Source: Ureibacillus terrenus (GTDB lineage: Bacteria; Bacillota; Bacilli; Bacillales_A; Planococcaceae). From it: a stretch of DNA of 64,000 nucleotides. Positions 53,643 through 62,461 of this stretch are shown here, in pieces. Location: NCBI RefSeq assembly GCF_006569205.1, contig NZ_VIGD01000012.1, positions 44,203 to 108,202 on the forward strand. The letters run 5' to 3'. The translations under genes were made by a program, and so were the position numbers. Under the pieces are notes generated by a model. The model saw only the letters and a program-made list of their open reading frames with translations. It made no database searches and had not been told where the DNA came from. Numbering within the stretch: position 1 is the first letter of the stretch; each line of letters begins with the position of its first letter.

Positions 53643-54656
53643 TTGAGACGCAAAGTAATCATATTTTTCGTTTTGTTGTTAAGTGTCATGGTGCTTGGTG
53701 CTTGCGGTAAAGATTCCAAGGAAGAAGTTTTGGAGAAGCTGCACGAAAAATGGGCTAAAGGAAAAGGTTATGAACTGGAAGCGACAATGGAAATTAAAAC
53801 GGGAGACGAGCCAAGGATTTATGATGTCAATGTATGGCATACACAACCGGATTTCTACCGGGTTCAAGTGTCTCAACAAGATGAAGACGTAACGCAAATG
53901 ATCATCCGCAATAAAGAAGGGGTTTTTGTTGTTACGCCATCACTCAAGAAAACGTACAAATTCCAAAGCGAGTGGCCAAAACAAAACAGCCAGCCTTATT
54001 TAATCGGCGCTTTGGCTGAAGACTTGTTGGCCGATAAAAATGTCCAAATGGAAGAAACGGATAATCATTACATCTTTACTGCGGCAACAAGAAACAATCA
54101 TAAGAGCATCATGCCTACACAAAAAGTGACAGTGGATAAGAAAACGTTGCTGCCTAAATCGGTTTCCATTTTAAATGAAGCGGACGAAGAACAAATGCTG
54201 ATTACATTCAAAAAGATCGACTTAGGAGTTCAACATAAAGAAAAAGAATATGCGGTTGAACAATTTACAAAGGATGAAAAACAAAATGTGGCAACTGAAG
54301 AAAAGCAAAGTACTAACTTCCAGACATATTATCCGGTATTGGCTTGGGGCAACACGACTTTAGCGGATGAAAAGCGAATCAAAACGGAAGACGGAACAGA
54401 ACGGGTGATTTTAACATTTGAAGGTGACAAATCATTTACATTGGTACAAGAACCGGTGGAAGTTGGCGAATCCGCAACGATTCCGGTATTCCAGCCGGGA
54501 GAACTTTTAGATTTGGGATTCACGATTGGAGCCATTACAGATCATTCGTTAAGTTTTGAGAAAGATGGCATTTCATTCTTTATTGCTTCCAATGATTTAA
54601 CAAAAGAAGAAATGATTGAAGTTGCTTCGTCCATTTCCGAAGGCAGTCTTAAGTAA
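53643..54656 (+). CDS. ydcC: YdcC lipoprotein, outer-membrane-lipoprotein-sorting-like fold
   Basis: A 337-residue lipoprotein. The signal (VIIFFVLLLSVMVLGACG) holds the lipobox LGAC with Cys21. The mature part has the LolA-like half-barrel (GYELEATMEIKTGDEPRIYD, DVNVWHTQPDFYRVQVSQQD, KEGVFVVTPSLKKTYKFQSE). YdcC of B. subtilis occupies this same locus between acpS and alr and affects sporulation. It starts with TTG at 53643, six nt after GGATGGAG. Confidence 0.92.
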   Translation: MRRKVIIFFVLLLSVMVLGACGKDSKEEVLEKLHEKWAKGKGYELEATMEIKTGDEPRIYDVNVWHTQPDFYRVQVSQQDEDVTQMIIRNKEGVFVVTPSLKKTYKFQSEWPKQNSQPYLIGALAEDLLADKNVQMEETDNHYIFTAATRNNHKSIMPTQKVTVDKKTLLPKSVSILNEADEEQMLITFKKIDLGVQHKEKEYAVEQFTKDEKQNVATEEKQSTNFQTYYPVLAWGNTTLADEKRIKTEDGTERVILTFEGDKSFTLVQEPVEVGESATIPVFQPGELLDLGFTIGAITDHSLSFEKDGISFFIASNDLTKEEMIEVASSISEGSLK

Positions 54657-54748
54657 TTTCGTTGCTTTGTTGGACGGAGAGTTTTACAATACAAAAAGAA
54701 TCACTTAGATAAAAGGTTTAATAAAGAAAAAAGAGGGAAAAATAACAG

Positions 54749-55870
54749 ATGCGTACCAATAAGCACTTCCGTCCAACAAAAGCTATTATTGATTTGGATG
54801 CTATCAAATACAATGTTCTTCAACTAAAAAAACATATTCAGCCCAATGTTCAAATTATAGCCGTTGTCAAGGCGAATGCTTATGGGCATGGAGATGTGGA
54901 GGTGGCGAAAGCGGCTCTTGAAGCCGGTGCGAGCATGCTTGCAGTAGCTACTCCGGAAGAAGCGCTTCATGTTCGTAAGCATTTACCTGATCCTGATATA
55001 TTGGTGTTGGGATATTCGCCAACCTCTTTTGCAGAATATGCTGCAAATGAAAATATTACATTAACGGTTGATTCTCCAAACTGGGTTAATGAAGCGAAAA
55101 ACAGTTGCAAAAAAACGTTGAAGTTACATATAAAAGTGGATACAGGAATGCATCGTATTGGTGTTGCAACAGAAGAAGAATTGCGCTCGTTGTATGAAGC
55201 GATACAATCGTCCGGACAATTTGTTGTTGATGGGATTTTTACACATTTTGCAACAGCAGACGAAGAAGACGAATCGTATTTCCAAAAACAAGTCAATCGG
55301 TTCGAACAATTTTTGAAAATACTGCCAAAAAAACCTCGTATCGTACATGCAGCTAATACGGCAACCGCTCTGATCAAAGACGCCCGTTTACAATATGATG
55401 CGGTGCGTTATGGTATTTCAATGTACGGACTTGCACCTTCCGAATATGTCAAATCAAAGTTGCCATATCCACTTAAACCAGCCTTTTCACTAGAAACGGA
55501 ATTAGTAGCCGTAAGGCAAATCGGACCAGGCGAGTCTGTCGGCTACGGCGCTTCATATACTGTTGATCGCCCGACTTTTATTGGTACAATACCCATTGGT
55601 TATGCTGACGGATTGATTCGCAAGTATAGCGGACAGGATGTTTTAATCGATGGGAAAAGAGTTCCCATTGTCGGAAGAATTTGCATGGATCAATGTATGA
55701 TTGCCCTACCTGCTGCATATAATATTGGTGAAAAGGTTGTTTTAATAGGCAAACAAAAAAATGAAGAAATAACAATTGATGAGTGGGCTGCCAAAGCTGG
55801 TACAATCAATTATGAAGTTCCTTGCATCATCACTTCCAGAGTACCCAGAATTTACTGCAAAAAAGGATAA
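54749..55870 (+). CDS. alr: alanine racemase
   Basis: A 373-residue fold-type III PLP enzyme that interconverts L- and D-alanine for the wall. The PLP Lys is in AVVKANAYGHGDVEVAKAAL (Lys at about 41), the catalytic Tyr is in SVGYGASYTVDRP (about 268), and GTIPIGYADG, VGRICMDQCMIAL complete the C-terminal beta domain. Sits between ydcC and the NdoAI/NdoA pair as in B. subtilis. Ribosome-binding site AGAGGG. Confidence 0.96.
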   Translation: MRTNKHFRPTKAIIDLDAIKYNVLQLKKHIQPNVQIIAVVKANAYGHGDVEVAKAALEAGASMLAVATPEEALHVRKHLPDPDILVLGYSPTSFAEYAANENITLTVDSPNWVNEAKNSCKKTLKLHIKVDTGMHRIGVATEEELRSLYEAIQSSGQFVVDGIFTHFATADEEDESYFQKQVNRFEQFLKILPKKPRIVHAANTATALIKDARLQYDAVRYGISMYGLAPSEYVKSKLPYPLKPAFSLETELVAVRQIGPGESVGYGASYTVDRPTFIGTIPIGYADGLIRKYSGQDVLIDGKRVPIVGRICMDQCMIALPAAYNIGEKVVLIGKQKNEEITIDEWAAKAGTINYEVPCIITSRVPRIYCKKG

Positions 55871-56013
55871 TTTTCGACAAAAACCTCAACAAAAACCACA
55901 AAAATATTGTAAAATTACAGAAATTGTAACATCTTGTCTTTTCATCTCAAATTAACGATGTTAGAATGAGAGAGAGTGATGAGATTAGGTTGGTTTTTGT
56001 GGAGGTGCTTATT

Positions 56014-56283
56014 GTGTATGCGAAAAAAGTGAATGATGCAAAGGAAATGGCAGCTCTCCCTAACGAGATGATGAAATTCTGCGGTTTGGAAAATGAAAAC
56101 AATGAAATTATTGTCTATGTTTCTAAACGCAGAGTGGTTGCCTGTAAACCAAATCAAATACGGGAAGCTTTAGTCAAAGGGTATGTAGAAATGGGCCAGA
56201 TTAATTTGGCTATTGCTAGGGAATTTCTACATGCCGAGTATGAAGCAGAACATACAGTGGAGCGTCTCGTAAGCGGGGGATGA
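56014..56283 (+). CDS. ndoAI: antitoxin of the NdoA/EndoA (MazF) toxin, divergent N-terminus
   Basis: An 89-residue antitoxin. Start GTG 56014 is 6 nt after GGAGGTG; an in-frame ATG at 55966 has no ribosome-binding site. The C-terminal half ([20 protein letters not shown], then [15 protein letters not shown]) is the toxin-binding part of NdoAI/YdcD and is well conserved. The N-terminal half ([40 protein letters not shown]) does not show the ribbon-helix-helix strand (V/ISLP-x-x-L-x-x-x-D) expected of the family and is about five residues shorter. No frameshift restores it. It overlaps or abuts the toxin gene. Confidence 0.85.
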   Translation: MYAKKVNDAKEMAALPNEMMKFCGLENENNEIIVYVSKRRVVACKPNQIREALVKGYVEMGQINLAIAREFLHAEYEAEHTVERLVSGG

Positions 56284-56288
56284 AATTA

Positions 56289-56639
56289 TTGATAGTAAAA
56301 CGTGGGGACGTTTTCTTTGCAGACTTGTCACCTGTTGTCGGTTCTGAACAGGGTGGAACAAGACCTGTACTGATTATCCAAAATGATATTGGTAATCGAT
56401 TTAGTCCTACTGTCATTATTGCAGCTATTACTGCGCAAATTCAAAAAGCAAAATTACCAACCCATGTCGAAATCGATGCAAAAAAATACGGTTTCGAAAG
56501 GGATTCGGTAATTTTGCTTGAGCAATTGCGCACCATCGATAAGTCCAGATTGACGGATCGAATCACGCATCTGGACGATGAACTGATGGAAAAAGTGGAT
56601 ATCGCTTTAGAAATCAGTTTAGGGTTGATCAAGTTTTGA
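56289..56639 (+). CDS. ndoA: mRNA interferase EndoA/NdoA (MazF family)
   Basis: A 116-residue toxin endoribonuclease. The start TTG 56289 gives the same length as B. subtilis NdoA; an ATG at 56280, overlapping the antitoxin stop (GGATGA), would add three residues. [40 protein letters not shown] (catalytic Arg25) and [20 protein letters not shown] (Thr48) are intact. In its free form it cuts mRNA at UACAU-type sites. The gene ends at a strong terminator. Confidence 0.95.
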   Translation: MIVKRGDVFFADLSPVVGSEQGGTRPVLIIQNDIGNRFSPTVIIAAITAQIQKAKLPTHVEIDAKKYGFERDSVILLEQLRTIDKSRLTDRITHLDDELMEKVDIALEISLGLIKF

Positions 56640-56654
56640 TACATATTTGCTGTT

Positions 56655-56690
56655 GCTGATAAAGCGGAAGCTTTATCAGCCTTTTTTTTT
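56655..56690 (+). terminator. terminator of the ndoAI-ndoA operon
   Basis: GCTGATAAAGC / GCTTTATCAGC (56655-56665, 56670-56680) then CTTTTTTTTT. Confidence 0.92.
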
Positions 56691-56799
56691 GAAAAAAAGA
56701 GGAAAATGGTCCGCCGGTTAGAAATTATATTCGTTAGTATTTTATAAGCAATTTTTTGGAAAATACTAGACGCATCCAATTTTCTATATATTTATGTAA

Positions 56800-56828
56800 T
56801 TGATGGAAAGTTATTCAATAAGTTATAT
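56800..56828 (+). promoter_or_regulatory. possible sigma-A promoter of rsbT
   Basis: TTGATG (56800-56805), 17 bp, TTATAT (56823-56828), about 100 bp before rsbT. Needed because the upstream operon is terminated at 56690. Confidence 0.4.
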
Positions 56829-56927
56829 TAAATACACGGGCATATTTTCTATTATTCTTTTAGCTGCCATAAACAGATTGTAGAATGGCGACCTGATGGT
56901 TAGGGAAAAACAATGGGGGTGTTAAAC

Positions 56928-57329
56928 ATGAGAAATCACCCGACAGTAAAAATTGTTACAGAACTGGATATTGTGGCTGCACGTCGACTAAGCCGGAATA
57001 TGGCAAAAGAAATCGGATTTGGAGTAGTGGATCAGGCCAGAATTGCTACAGCGACGAGTGAGTTAGCAAAAAATATATATTTATATGCCACCACGGGAGA
57101 AATTGTAGTAGAAAAAATAGAAAAAAACGGGCAAAAAGGGATTGCCATTACTGCAATAGATAATGGCCCCGGCATTGCAAATCCCCATAAAATCTTGGAA
57201 GACGGTTATACGAAATCCACCAGCCAAGGAGCGGGTCTTCCAGGCGTAAAGCGATTAATGGATTCCATACAAATCAATTCAGAATTGGGAAAAGGAACTG
57301 TGGTAAGAATCGAAAAATGGTTGAAATAG
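56928..57329 (+). CDS. rsbT: serine/threonine kinase RsbT (sigma-B activator)
   Basis: A 133-residue GHKL kinase, the same length as B. subtilis RsbT. VKIVTELDIVAARRLSRNMA at the start, ATATSELAKNIYLYATTGEI (N box, about 42-61), AIDNGPGIANPHKILEDGYT (G1 box) and GAGLPGVKRLMDSIQINSEL are all present. In B. subtilis RsbT is held by the RsbR/RsbS stressosome and, once freed, activates RsbU. rsbR and rsbS, normally directly upstream, are not here. Start ATG 56928 is 6 nt after GGGGGTG. Confidence 0.93.
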   Translation: MRNHPTVKIVTELDIVAARRLSRNMAKEIGFGVVDQARIATATSELAKNIYLYATTGEIVVEKIEKNGQKGIAITAIDNGPGIANPHKILEDGYTKSTSQGAGLPGVKRLMDSIQINSELGKGTVVRIEKWLK

Positions 57330-57345
57330 GGGGAGTGTATTCTGC

Positions 57346-58344
57346 TTGAAGGAGTTAAAAGTTCAATATGAAAAAGTGTTATCGGATTATTTATTAAATC
57401 AGAACGAAAGCAATTTATATATAGGTCAGAATCTTGTCCGGCAATTAATGAAAAATAATATTTCACCCGAAGATTTGGTCAGCATCCATAAACAGTCGAT
57501 GGAGAATATTGTTCCAAATCTGCCTGAAGAAGTGTTGAATTCTTTTGATTTTTTAATCGAAGTGATGGTTCACTTTGGATTAAAGTTAAAAGAACATCAA
57601 AGTTTATTATTAAAGCAGGAAGAAATACGCATTGAAATGGAAATAGCAGCAAAAATCCAAAACTTGTTGCTCGAAACAAAAATCCCTAAACCAAACGGAC
57701 TTGATATCGGAATGGTTTCTGTACCTGTCCGGAAAATGAATGGCGATTATGTTCATTTTATGCATGATGATGAGAAGTATTTTAGTGTCGCCATAACAGA
57801 TGTTGTTGGGAAAGGCGTGCCCGCGGCGCTATGCATGTCGATGGTGAAATACGGGCTTGATACGTTGGAATATGCAAACAGCAATCCTTCCTATGTTCTT
57901 GAAGTGTTGAACCGGATCATCGAAAAAAGTGTAGACGATAGCATGTTTGTATCCATGTTTTATGGACGTTATGATTTGGAAAATGATATCTTTACATTCG
58001 GTTCTGCAGGACATGAACCGGCACTCTATTATAATTCGAAAGAGCAAACATTCACCGATTTGGATTCAAAAGGACTGTTATTAGGTGTATTGCCGGAAAT
58101 CAAATATTCGCAGACGGACATCCATCTTTCGGAAAACGATTTTATCATCATGGTTACGGATGGAGTAACGGAATTTAGAAATATGAAAAATTTTGATTCC
58201 CGCACTTATATTAAAGAACTGGCAAAATCGCTGAGACATTTAAGTGCGCAAGAAATGTACGACAAAATATTTGAAAATTTGAACAAATTGAATAATTTCC
58301 GATTGACGGACGACTTTACAATAGTCATTATTAAAAAATATTAA
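57346..58344 (+). CDS. rsbU: PP2C-type phosphatase RsbU
   Basis: A 332-residue phosphatase. The N-terminal ~85 residues (YEKVLSDYLLNQNESNLYIG to ENIVPNLPEEVLNSFDFLIE) are the RsbT-binding domain and are complete. The PPM phosphatase domain follows, with AITDVVGKGVPAALCMSMVK (metal Asp, about 148), FTFGSAGHEPALYYNSKEQ and IIMVTDGVTEFRN (Asp at about 269). It dephosphorylates RsbV-P to switch on sigma-B. It starts with TTG at 57346, 8 nt after GGGGGAG, 16 bp past rsbT. Confidence 0.94.
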   Translation: MKELKVQYEKVLSDYLLNQNESNLYIGQNLVRQLMKNNISPEDLVSIHKQSMENIVPNLPEEVLNSFDFLIEVMVHFGLKLKEHQSLLLKQEEIRIEMEIAAKIQNLLLETKIPKPNGLDIGMVSVPVRKMNGDYVHFMHDDEKYFSVAITDVVGKGVPAALCMSMVKYGLDTLEYANSNPSYVLEVLNRIIEKSVDDSMFVSMFYGRYDLENDIFTFGSAGHEPALYYNSKEQTFTDLDSKGLLLGVLPEIKYSQTDIHLSENDFIIMVTDGVTEFRNMKNFDSRTYIKELAKSLRHLSAQEMYDKIFENLNKLNNFRLTDDFTIVIIKKY

Positions 58345-58362
58345 AAAGTAATATGTTATTAG

Positions 58363-58388
58363 GTTTAACCCTTAAAATTTTAGGGAAA
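58363..58388 (+). promoter_or_regulatory. sigma-B-type promoter upstream of rsbV
   Basis: GTTTAA (58363-58368), 14 bp, GGGAAA (58383-58388), fitting the sigma-B consensus GTTT(A/T)A-N12-15-GGG(A/T)A(A/T). Lies about 30 bp before rsbV, where the autoregulatory promoter sits in Bacillus. Confidence 0.72.
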
Positions 58389-58418
58389 GGTAATATAGTC
58401 AATTTGGAGGTGTGCTAG

Positions 58419-58763
58419 ATGAACGTCAATGTACAATTTCGCGCAGAAGAAAATTGTATATATGGAATAATCGAAGGGGAAATTGATACATTTACGGCTC
58501 CCGTATTAAGGGAAGAGCTTGATGTAATTAATTTAAAAGAAGGCATGAACATTGAATTGGATTTATCGAAAGTGACGTATATGGACAGTACGGGACTGGG
58601 AGTATTTGTTGCGTTTTACAAAAAAGTGATCAAAGAAAATGCGAAGTTAAAATTGGTGCGTTTATCTAAACGATTGGCGAGACTGTTTGAAATTACCGGA
58701 CTGAGTGAATTAATGGATATTGAAACTGATAAAAAGGTGGAACCTGCAAATGAGTGCATTTGA
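58419..58763 (+). CDS. rsbV: anti-anti-sigma factor RsbV
   Basis: A 114-residue STAS-domain protein. The phosphorylated serine is in VTYMDSTGLGVFVAF (Ser57), the site that RsbW phosphorylates and RsbU clears. GEIDTFTAPVLREELDVINL (about 21-40) and LVRLSKRLARLFEITGLSEL complete the fold. Unphosphorylated RsbV binds RsbW and releases sigma-B. First gene of the rsbV-rsbW-sigB unit from the sigma-B-type promoter; GGAGGTG precedes the ATG and its end overlaps rsbW by 14 bp. Confidence 0.95.
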   Translation: MNVNVQFRAEENCIYGIIEGEIDTFTAPVLREELDVINLKEGMNIELDLSKVTYMDSTGLGVFVAFYKKVIKENAKLKLVRLSKRLARLFEITGLSELMDIETDKKVEPANECI

Positions 58764-59223
58764 CTATGTAGAGATTCGTATTCCTGCTAAACCGCAATAT
58801 GTTAGTGTCATACGTCTAACAATTTCCGGATTGGCTACTCGCATAGGTTTTTTATATGACGAAATAGAAGATATGAAAATTGCAGTAAGTGAAGCCGTCA
58901 CGAACGTAGTACAGCATGCTTATGAAGGTATCGATGAAGGGGAAATTGTCATCGGATGCGCTTTATATAAAGAAAAAATGGAAATTATGGTATCTGATTA
59001 TGGAAATGGATTTAATTTTGAAGAGATTAAATCAAAGATTGGTCCATATCGGGAAGATGAAAATATTTCAAGTTTACGGGAAGGCGGACTTGGATTTTAC
59101 CTAATGGAAACTTTAATGGACGAGGTGAGAGTGAACAATGAAGGTGGAGTCACTGTTTTCATGACGAAATATGTCGCAAAAGAGCAGGTGAATGAAAATG
59201 TCCACAAGATCCCAATCACTTAG
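58750..59223 (+). CDS. rsbW: anti-sigma-B factor kinase RsbW
   Basis: A 157-residue GHKL serine kinase and anti-sigma factor. IEDMKIAVSEAVTNVVQHAY (N box, about 38-57), VSDYGNGFNFEEI (G1) and REGGLGFYLMETLMDEVRVN (G2, about 105-124) are clear. It binds sigma-B or phosphorylates RsbV depending on ATP supply. Start ATG 58750 lies 8 nt after AAGGTGG; the frame continues upstream inside rsbV. It overlaps sigB by 26 bp. Confidence 0.95.
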   Translation: MSAFDYVEIRIPAKPQYVSVIRLTISGLATRIGFLYDEIEDMKIAVSEAVTNVVQHAYEGIDEGEIVIGCALYKEKMEIMVSDYGNGFNFEEIKSKIGPYREDENISSLREGGLGFYLMETLMDEVRVNNEGGVTVFMTKYVAKEQVNENVHKIPIT

Positions 59224-59980
59224 ATCAGAAGATGAAGTTGTTGCCCGCATTATTGAATATCAAAAAACAGAAGATGAAGAACTGTTGACAAAGATAGTCC
59301 TTCATTATGAAAATTTGGTGGAATCCATTGCAAAAAAGTACTCCTATGGAAAATCCCTCTATGATGACGTTTTTCAAGTAGGGATGCTAGGTTTGCTCGG
59401 GGCTATCAAACGGTATGATCCTTCTATCGGAAAAAAGTTCGAAGCATTTGCGATTCCGACGATTGTCGGTGAAATCAAACGTTTTTTGAGGGATAAAACC
59501 TGGGATGTGCATGTTCCACGGCGCATAAAAGAATTAGGGCCTAAGATAAAGTCCGCAGTAGAATATTTAACGGTGAAATTGCAACATTCTCCATCCATAC
59601 CTGAAATCGCCGAGTACTTGGGCGTTGAAGTGGAAGAAGTGTTGGAAGCGATGGAAATCGGAAAAAATTATCAGGCTTTGTCGATTGATCATTCCATTGA
59701 ATCGGATCCGGATGGAAGCACTGTGACATTATTGGACATGATTGGACAAGAGGACGATCGATACGAGCTTACGAACAAAAGAATCGTCTTTTCTGAAGCA
59801 ATCAATGTTTTATCCGAACGTGAAAAGCAAATCATTCAACTCACCTTTTTAGAACAGCTAAGCCAAAAAGAAGCCGGGGAAATGTTGGGAATTTCTCAAA
59901 TGCATGTTTCACGCATTCAGAGAAAAGCGATTGAAAAGTTGAAAAGTGCTATTGCGGCAAATAGCAGTGTCTCGATTTGA
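59198..59980 (+). CDS. sigB: general stress sigma factor sigma-B
   Basis: A 260-residue group 3 sigma factor. Region 2 has YDDVFQVGMLGLLGAIKRYD (about 50-69) and KFEAFAIPTIVGEIKRFLRD; region 3 has VPRRIKELGPKIKSAVEYL; region 4.2 holds the recognition helix QKEAGEMLGISQMHVSRIQR (about 224-243). It directs the general stress regulon from GTTTAA-N14-GGGAAA-type promoters. Start ATG 59198 is 7 nt from AGGTG. rsbX, which follows sigB in B. subtilis, is missing; tex comes next. Confidence 0.95.
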   Translation: MSTRSQSLRSEDEVVARIIEYQKTEDEELLTKIVLHYENLVESIAKKYSYGKSLYDDVFQVGMLGLLGAIKRYDPSIGKKFEAFAIPTIVGEIKRFLRDKTWDVHVPRRIKELGPKIKSAVEYLTVKLQHSPSIPEIAEYLGVEVEEVLEAMEIGKNYQALSIDHSIESDPDGSTVTLLDMIGQEDDRYELTNKRIVFSEAINVLSEREKQIIQLTFLEQLSQKEAGEMLGISQMHVSRIQRKAIEKLKSAIAANSSVSI

Positions 59981-60004
59981 TAGACTTATAATATTGTGGA
60001 CACA

Positions 60005-60043
60005 AGCCTGCTCGGTCTGATTGGGAGTAGGCTATTATTTTTT
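60005..60043 (+). terminator. terminator of the sigB operon
   Basis: AGCCTGCTC / GAGTAGGCT (60005-60013, 60025-60033), one G-U pair, then ATTATTTTTTT. Confidence 0.8.
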
Positions 60044-60155
60044 TGCCCTAATTTTTTTAGGGAAACATTCTTTAGTTAGTACATAAAAGTTGATAATGTT
60101 AAAATAACTTATTGAAATCCTCGATATGGCTCTCATTAAGAAAGGCAGTGGAAAA

Positions 60156-62333
60156 ATGGAAGAAAAGCAATTGTTTCAACTGATTGCCAAGGATGAAAAG
60201 ATAAAACCATCCCAAGTAGAAGCGGTCATAAAGTTATTGGAAGACGGAAACACGGTTCCGTTCATTGCTCGTTATCGAAAAGAAGCAACGGGTTCCCTTG
60301 ATGAAGTTCAGATAAAATCGATCGAAGAACGTTATAAATACCTACAGCAGCTGGAACAAAGAAAGGAAGAAGTCATCCGCCTTATTGACGAACAAGGGAA
60401 ATTGACGGAAGAATTGGCGGCTGAAATCCGGGCGGCGACGATTCTGCAACGGGTGGAAGACTTATATCGTCCATATAAGCAAAAACGGCGTACCAAAGCG
60501 ACAATCGCGAAGGAGAAAGGGTTGGAACCGCTGGCGGATGAATTGATGAAATTTGGGATGGAACCGATAGAGAATTTGGCAAGACCGTTCATTCATGAAG
60601 AAAGAGAAGTATTCACAGTGGAAGATGCGGTAAATGGCGCCAAAGACATTTTGGCGGAACGGTTTTCCGACGACGCCAAAGTCCGTGATTTACTACGGAA
60701 GCTTTCATGGAGAGAAGGGGTCATTACTGCATCCGTAAAAGATGGGGATAAAGACGAAAAGAAAGTGTTTGAAATGTATTACGAATATGAAGAGCCTGTA
60801 AGAACGATCGTTCCACACAGGACGCTTGCCATCAATCGCGGCGAAAAGGAAGAAATTTTAAAAGTCTCCATTCAGGTTCCGTTGGACAAAGCGCTGCAAA
60901 TCATGGAAAAAGAATGGCTTCCGGCTAAATCAAACTCCCCTTCCATTGTTCCGGTAAAAGAGGCGATCGAAGACAGTTATAAAAGACTAATTCAACCTTC
61001 CATCGAAAGAGAGATACGGAACGAACTGACGGAAAAAGCGGAAGAAAGGGCAATCCACATTTTTTCCGAAAACTTGAGGAGCCTGCTTTTGCAGCCACCC
61101 ATGCGAGGCGTGATGGTTCTTGGCATCGATCCTGCATATCGGACAGGCTGCAAGTTGGCGGTTGTGGACGAAACAGGAAAATTGTTGGAGGTATCTGCAA
61201 TTTATCCGCATCCTCCAATATCAAAGGTGGAAGAATCAAAGGCGATAGTAAAAGACCTTTTGAACCGGTATCCCATTGACATTATTGCGATCGGAAATGG
61301 CACGGCTTCAAGAGAAACCGAACAATTCATTGCCGAGCTGTTGAAAGAAGTAGAAAGAGACGTTTCATATGTCATCGTAAATGAAGCCGGGGCTTCCGTC
61401 TACTCTGCTTCGGAAATTGCGCGGGAAGAGTTTCCGGATTTGCAGGTGGAACAGCGAAGCGCAGTGTCGATTGCAAGACGCCTTCAAGATCCTTTGTCAG
61501 AACTTGTGAAGATTAATCCGAAAGCAGTTGGCGTTGGCCAATATCAACATGATGTATCACAAAAGAAATTGGAAGAATCGTTGACTTTTATTGTTGAAAC
61601 CGCCGTAAACCAAGTGGGTGTCGACGTGAATACCGCTTCTAGTTCCCTGTTGCAATATGTTTCCGGCCTTTCCAAAACAGTGGCGGAGAATATCGTGAAA
61701 ATGAGAAACGAAATCGGCAAGTTTACAAACCGTATCCAGTTGAAGAAAGTGCCGAGACTTGGCGCCAAAACCTATGAACAGGCAATCGGCTTTTTGCGTA
61801 TACCGGATGCGGAAAATCCGTTCGATGCAACAGGTATTCATCCGGAAAGTTATGAAATAGCGGAGAAGATATTGGAATCATGCGGCTTATCAAAAAATGA
61901 AATCGGCACGGAAAAATGTGAGAAGGCTTTGAGTGAAGTGAATTTAACCCGGTTAAGCGGACAATTGGGAGTCGGGGAAATTACCGTCAAGGATATTGTT
62001 GATACTTTAATGAAGCCGATGCGGGATCCCCGGGACGAGTATCCTCAGCCGATATTGAAAAAAGATGTTTTAAAAATGGAGGATTTGAAAGCGGGGATGG
62101 AATTACAGGGAACCGTAAGAAATGTTGTTGACTTTGGCGCTTTTGTCGATATCGGCGTAAAACAGGACGGTCTGGTCCATATATCAAAGTTGAAAAAAGG
62201 AAGAGTTAAACATCCTCTTGATGTTGTTTCTTTGGGGGATATTGTGACAGTTTGGGTAGAGAAAGTAGAAATCGAAAAAGGACGAATAGCTTTGACAATG
62301 ATTCCTCCGGAGAATAATCAGGGCGGTAATTAA
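60156..62333 (+). CDS. tex: Tex family RNA-binding protein with S1 domain (YdcI-like)
   Basis: A 725-residue Tex protein. Order: helical N-terminal region with VPFIARYRKEATGSLDEVQI (about 32-51), a YqgF RNase-H-like domain with VLGIDPAYRTGCKLAVVDET (about 325-344), a HhH pair (NTASSSLLQYVSGLSKTVAE, about 492-511), and a C-terminal S1 domain GMELQGTVRNVVDFGAFVDI with KKGRVKHPLDVVSLGDIVTV. Tex binds nucleic acid and acts in transcription, possibly in toxin or stress gene expression; its mechanism is poorly known. Start ATG 60156 after AAGGCAGTGG; the frame extends to 60126. Confidence 0.94.
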   Translation: MEEKQLFQLIAKDEKIKPSQVEAVIKLLEDGNTVPFIARYRKEATGSLDEVQIKSIEERYKYLQQLEQRKEEVIRLIDEQGKLTEELAAEIRAATILQRVEDLYRPYKQKRRTKATIAKEKGLEPLADELMKFGMEPIENLARPFIHEEREVFTVEDAVNGAKDILAERFSDDAKVRDLLRKLSWREGVITASVKDGDKDEKKVFEMYYEYEEPVRTIVPHRTLAINRGEKEEILKVSIQVPLDKALQIMEKEWLPAKSNSPSIVPVKEAIEDSYKRLIQPSIEREIRNELTEKAEERAIHIFSENLRSLLLQPPMRGVMVLGIDPAYRTGCKLAVVDETGKLLEVSAIYPHPPISKVEESKAIVKDLLNRYPIDIIAIGNGTASRETEQFIAELLKEVERDVSYVIVNEAGASVYSASEIAREEFPDLQVEQRSAVSIARRLQDPLSELVKINPKAVGVGQYQHDVSQKKLEESLTFIVETAVNQVGVDVNTASSSLLQYVSGLSKTVAENIVKMRNEIGKFTNRIQLKKVPRLGAKTYEQAIGFLRIPDAENPFDATGIHPESYEIAEKILESCGLSKNEIGTEKCEKALSEVNLTRLSGQLGVGEITVKDIVDTLMKPMRDPRDEYPQPILKKDVLKMEDLKAGMELQGTVRNVVDFGAFVDIGVKQDGLVHISKLKKGRVKHPLDVVSLGDIVTVWVEKVEIEKGRIALTMIPPENNQGGN

Positions 62334-62395
62334 GTTGGTCGTGTTCGTCTTGGAGAACATCCATATTTTTTCGGGTTCTTGTTCAATTTTAATGG

Positions 62396-62421
62396 GAGGT
62401 GTCCGGACAAGCAGACACCTC
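62396..62421 (+). terminator. hairpin between tex and the sprT-like gene
   Basis: GAGGTGTC / GACACCTC (62396-62403, 62414-62421); no proper T-run, so it may be an attenuator or weak terminator. Confidence 0.45.
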
Positions 62422-62461
62422 TCGTATTTAAAATCGATTCCATTAATGTATGGTGGGGAAA

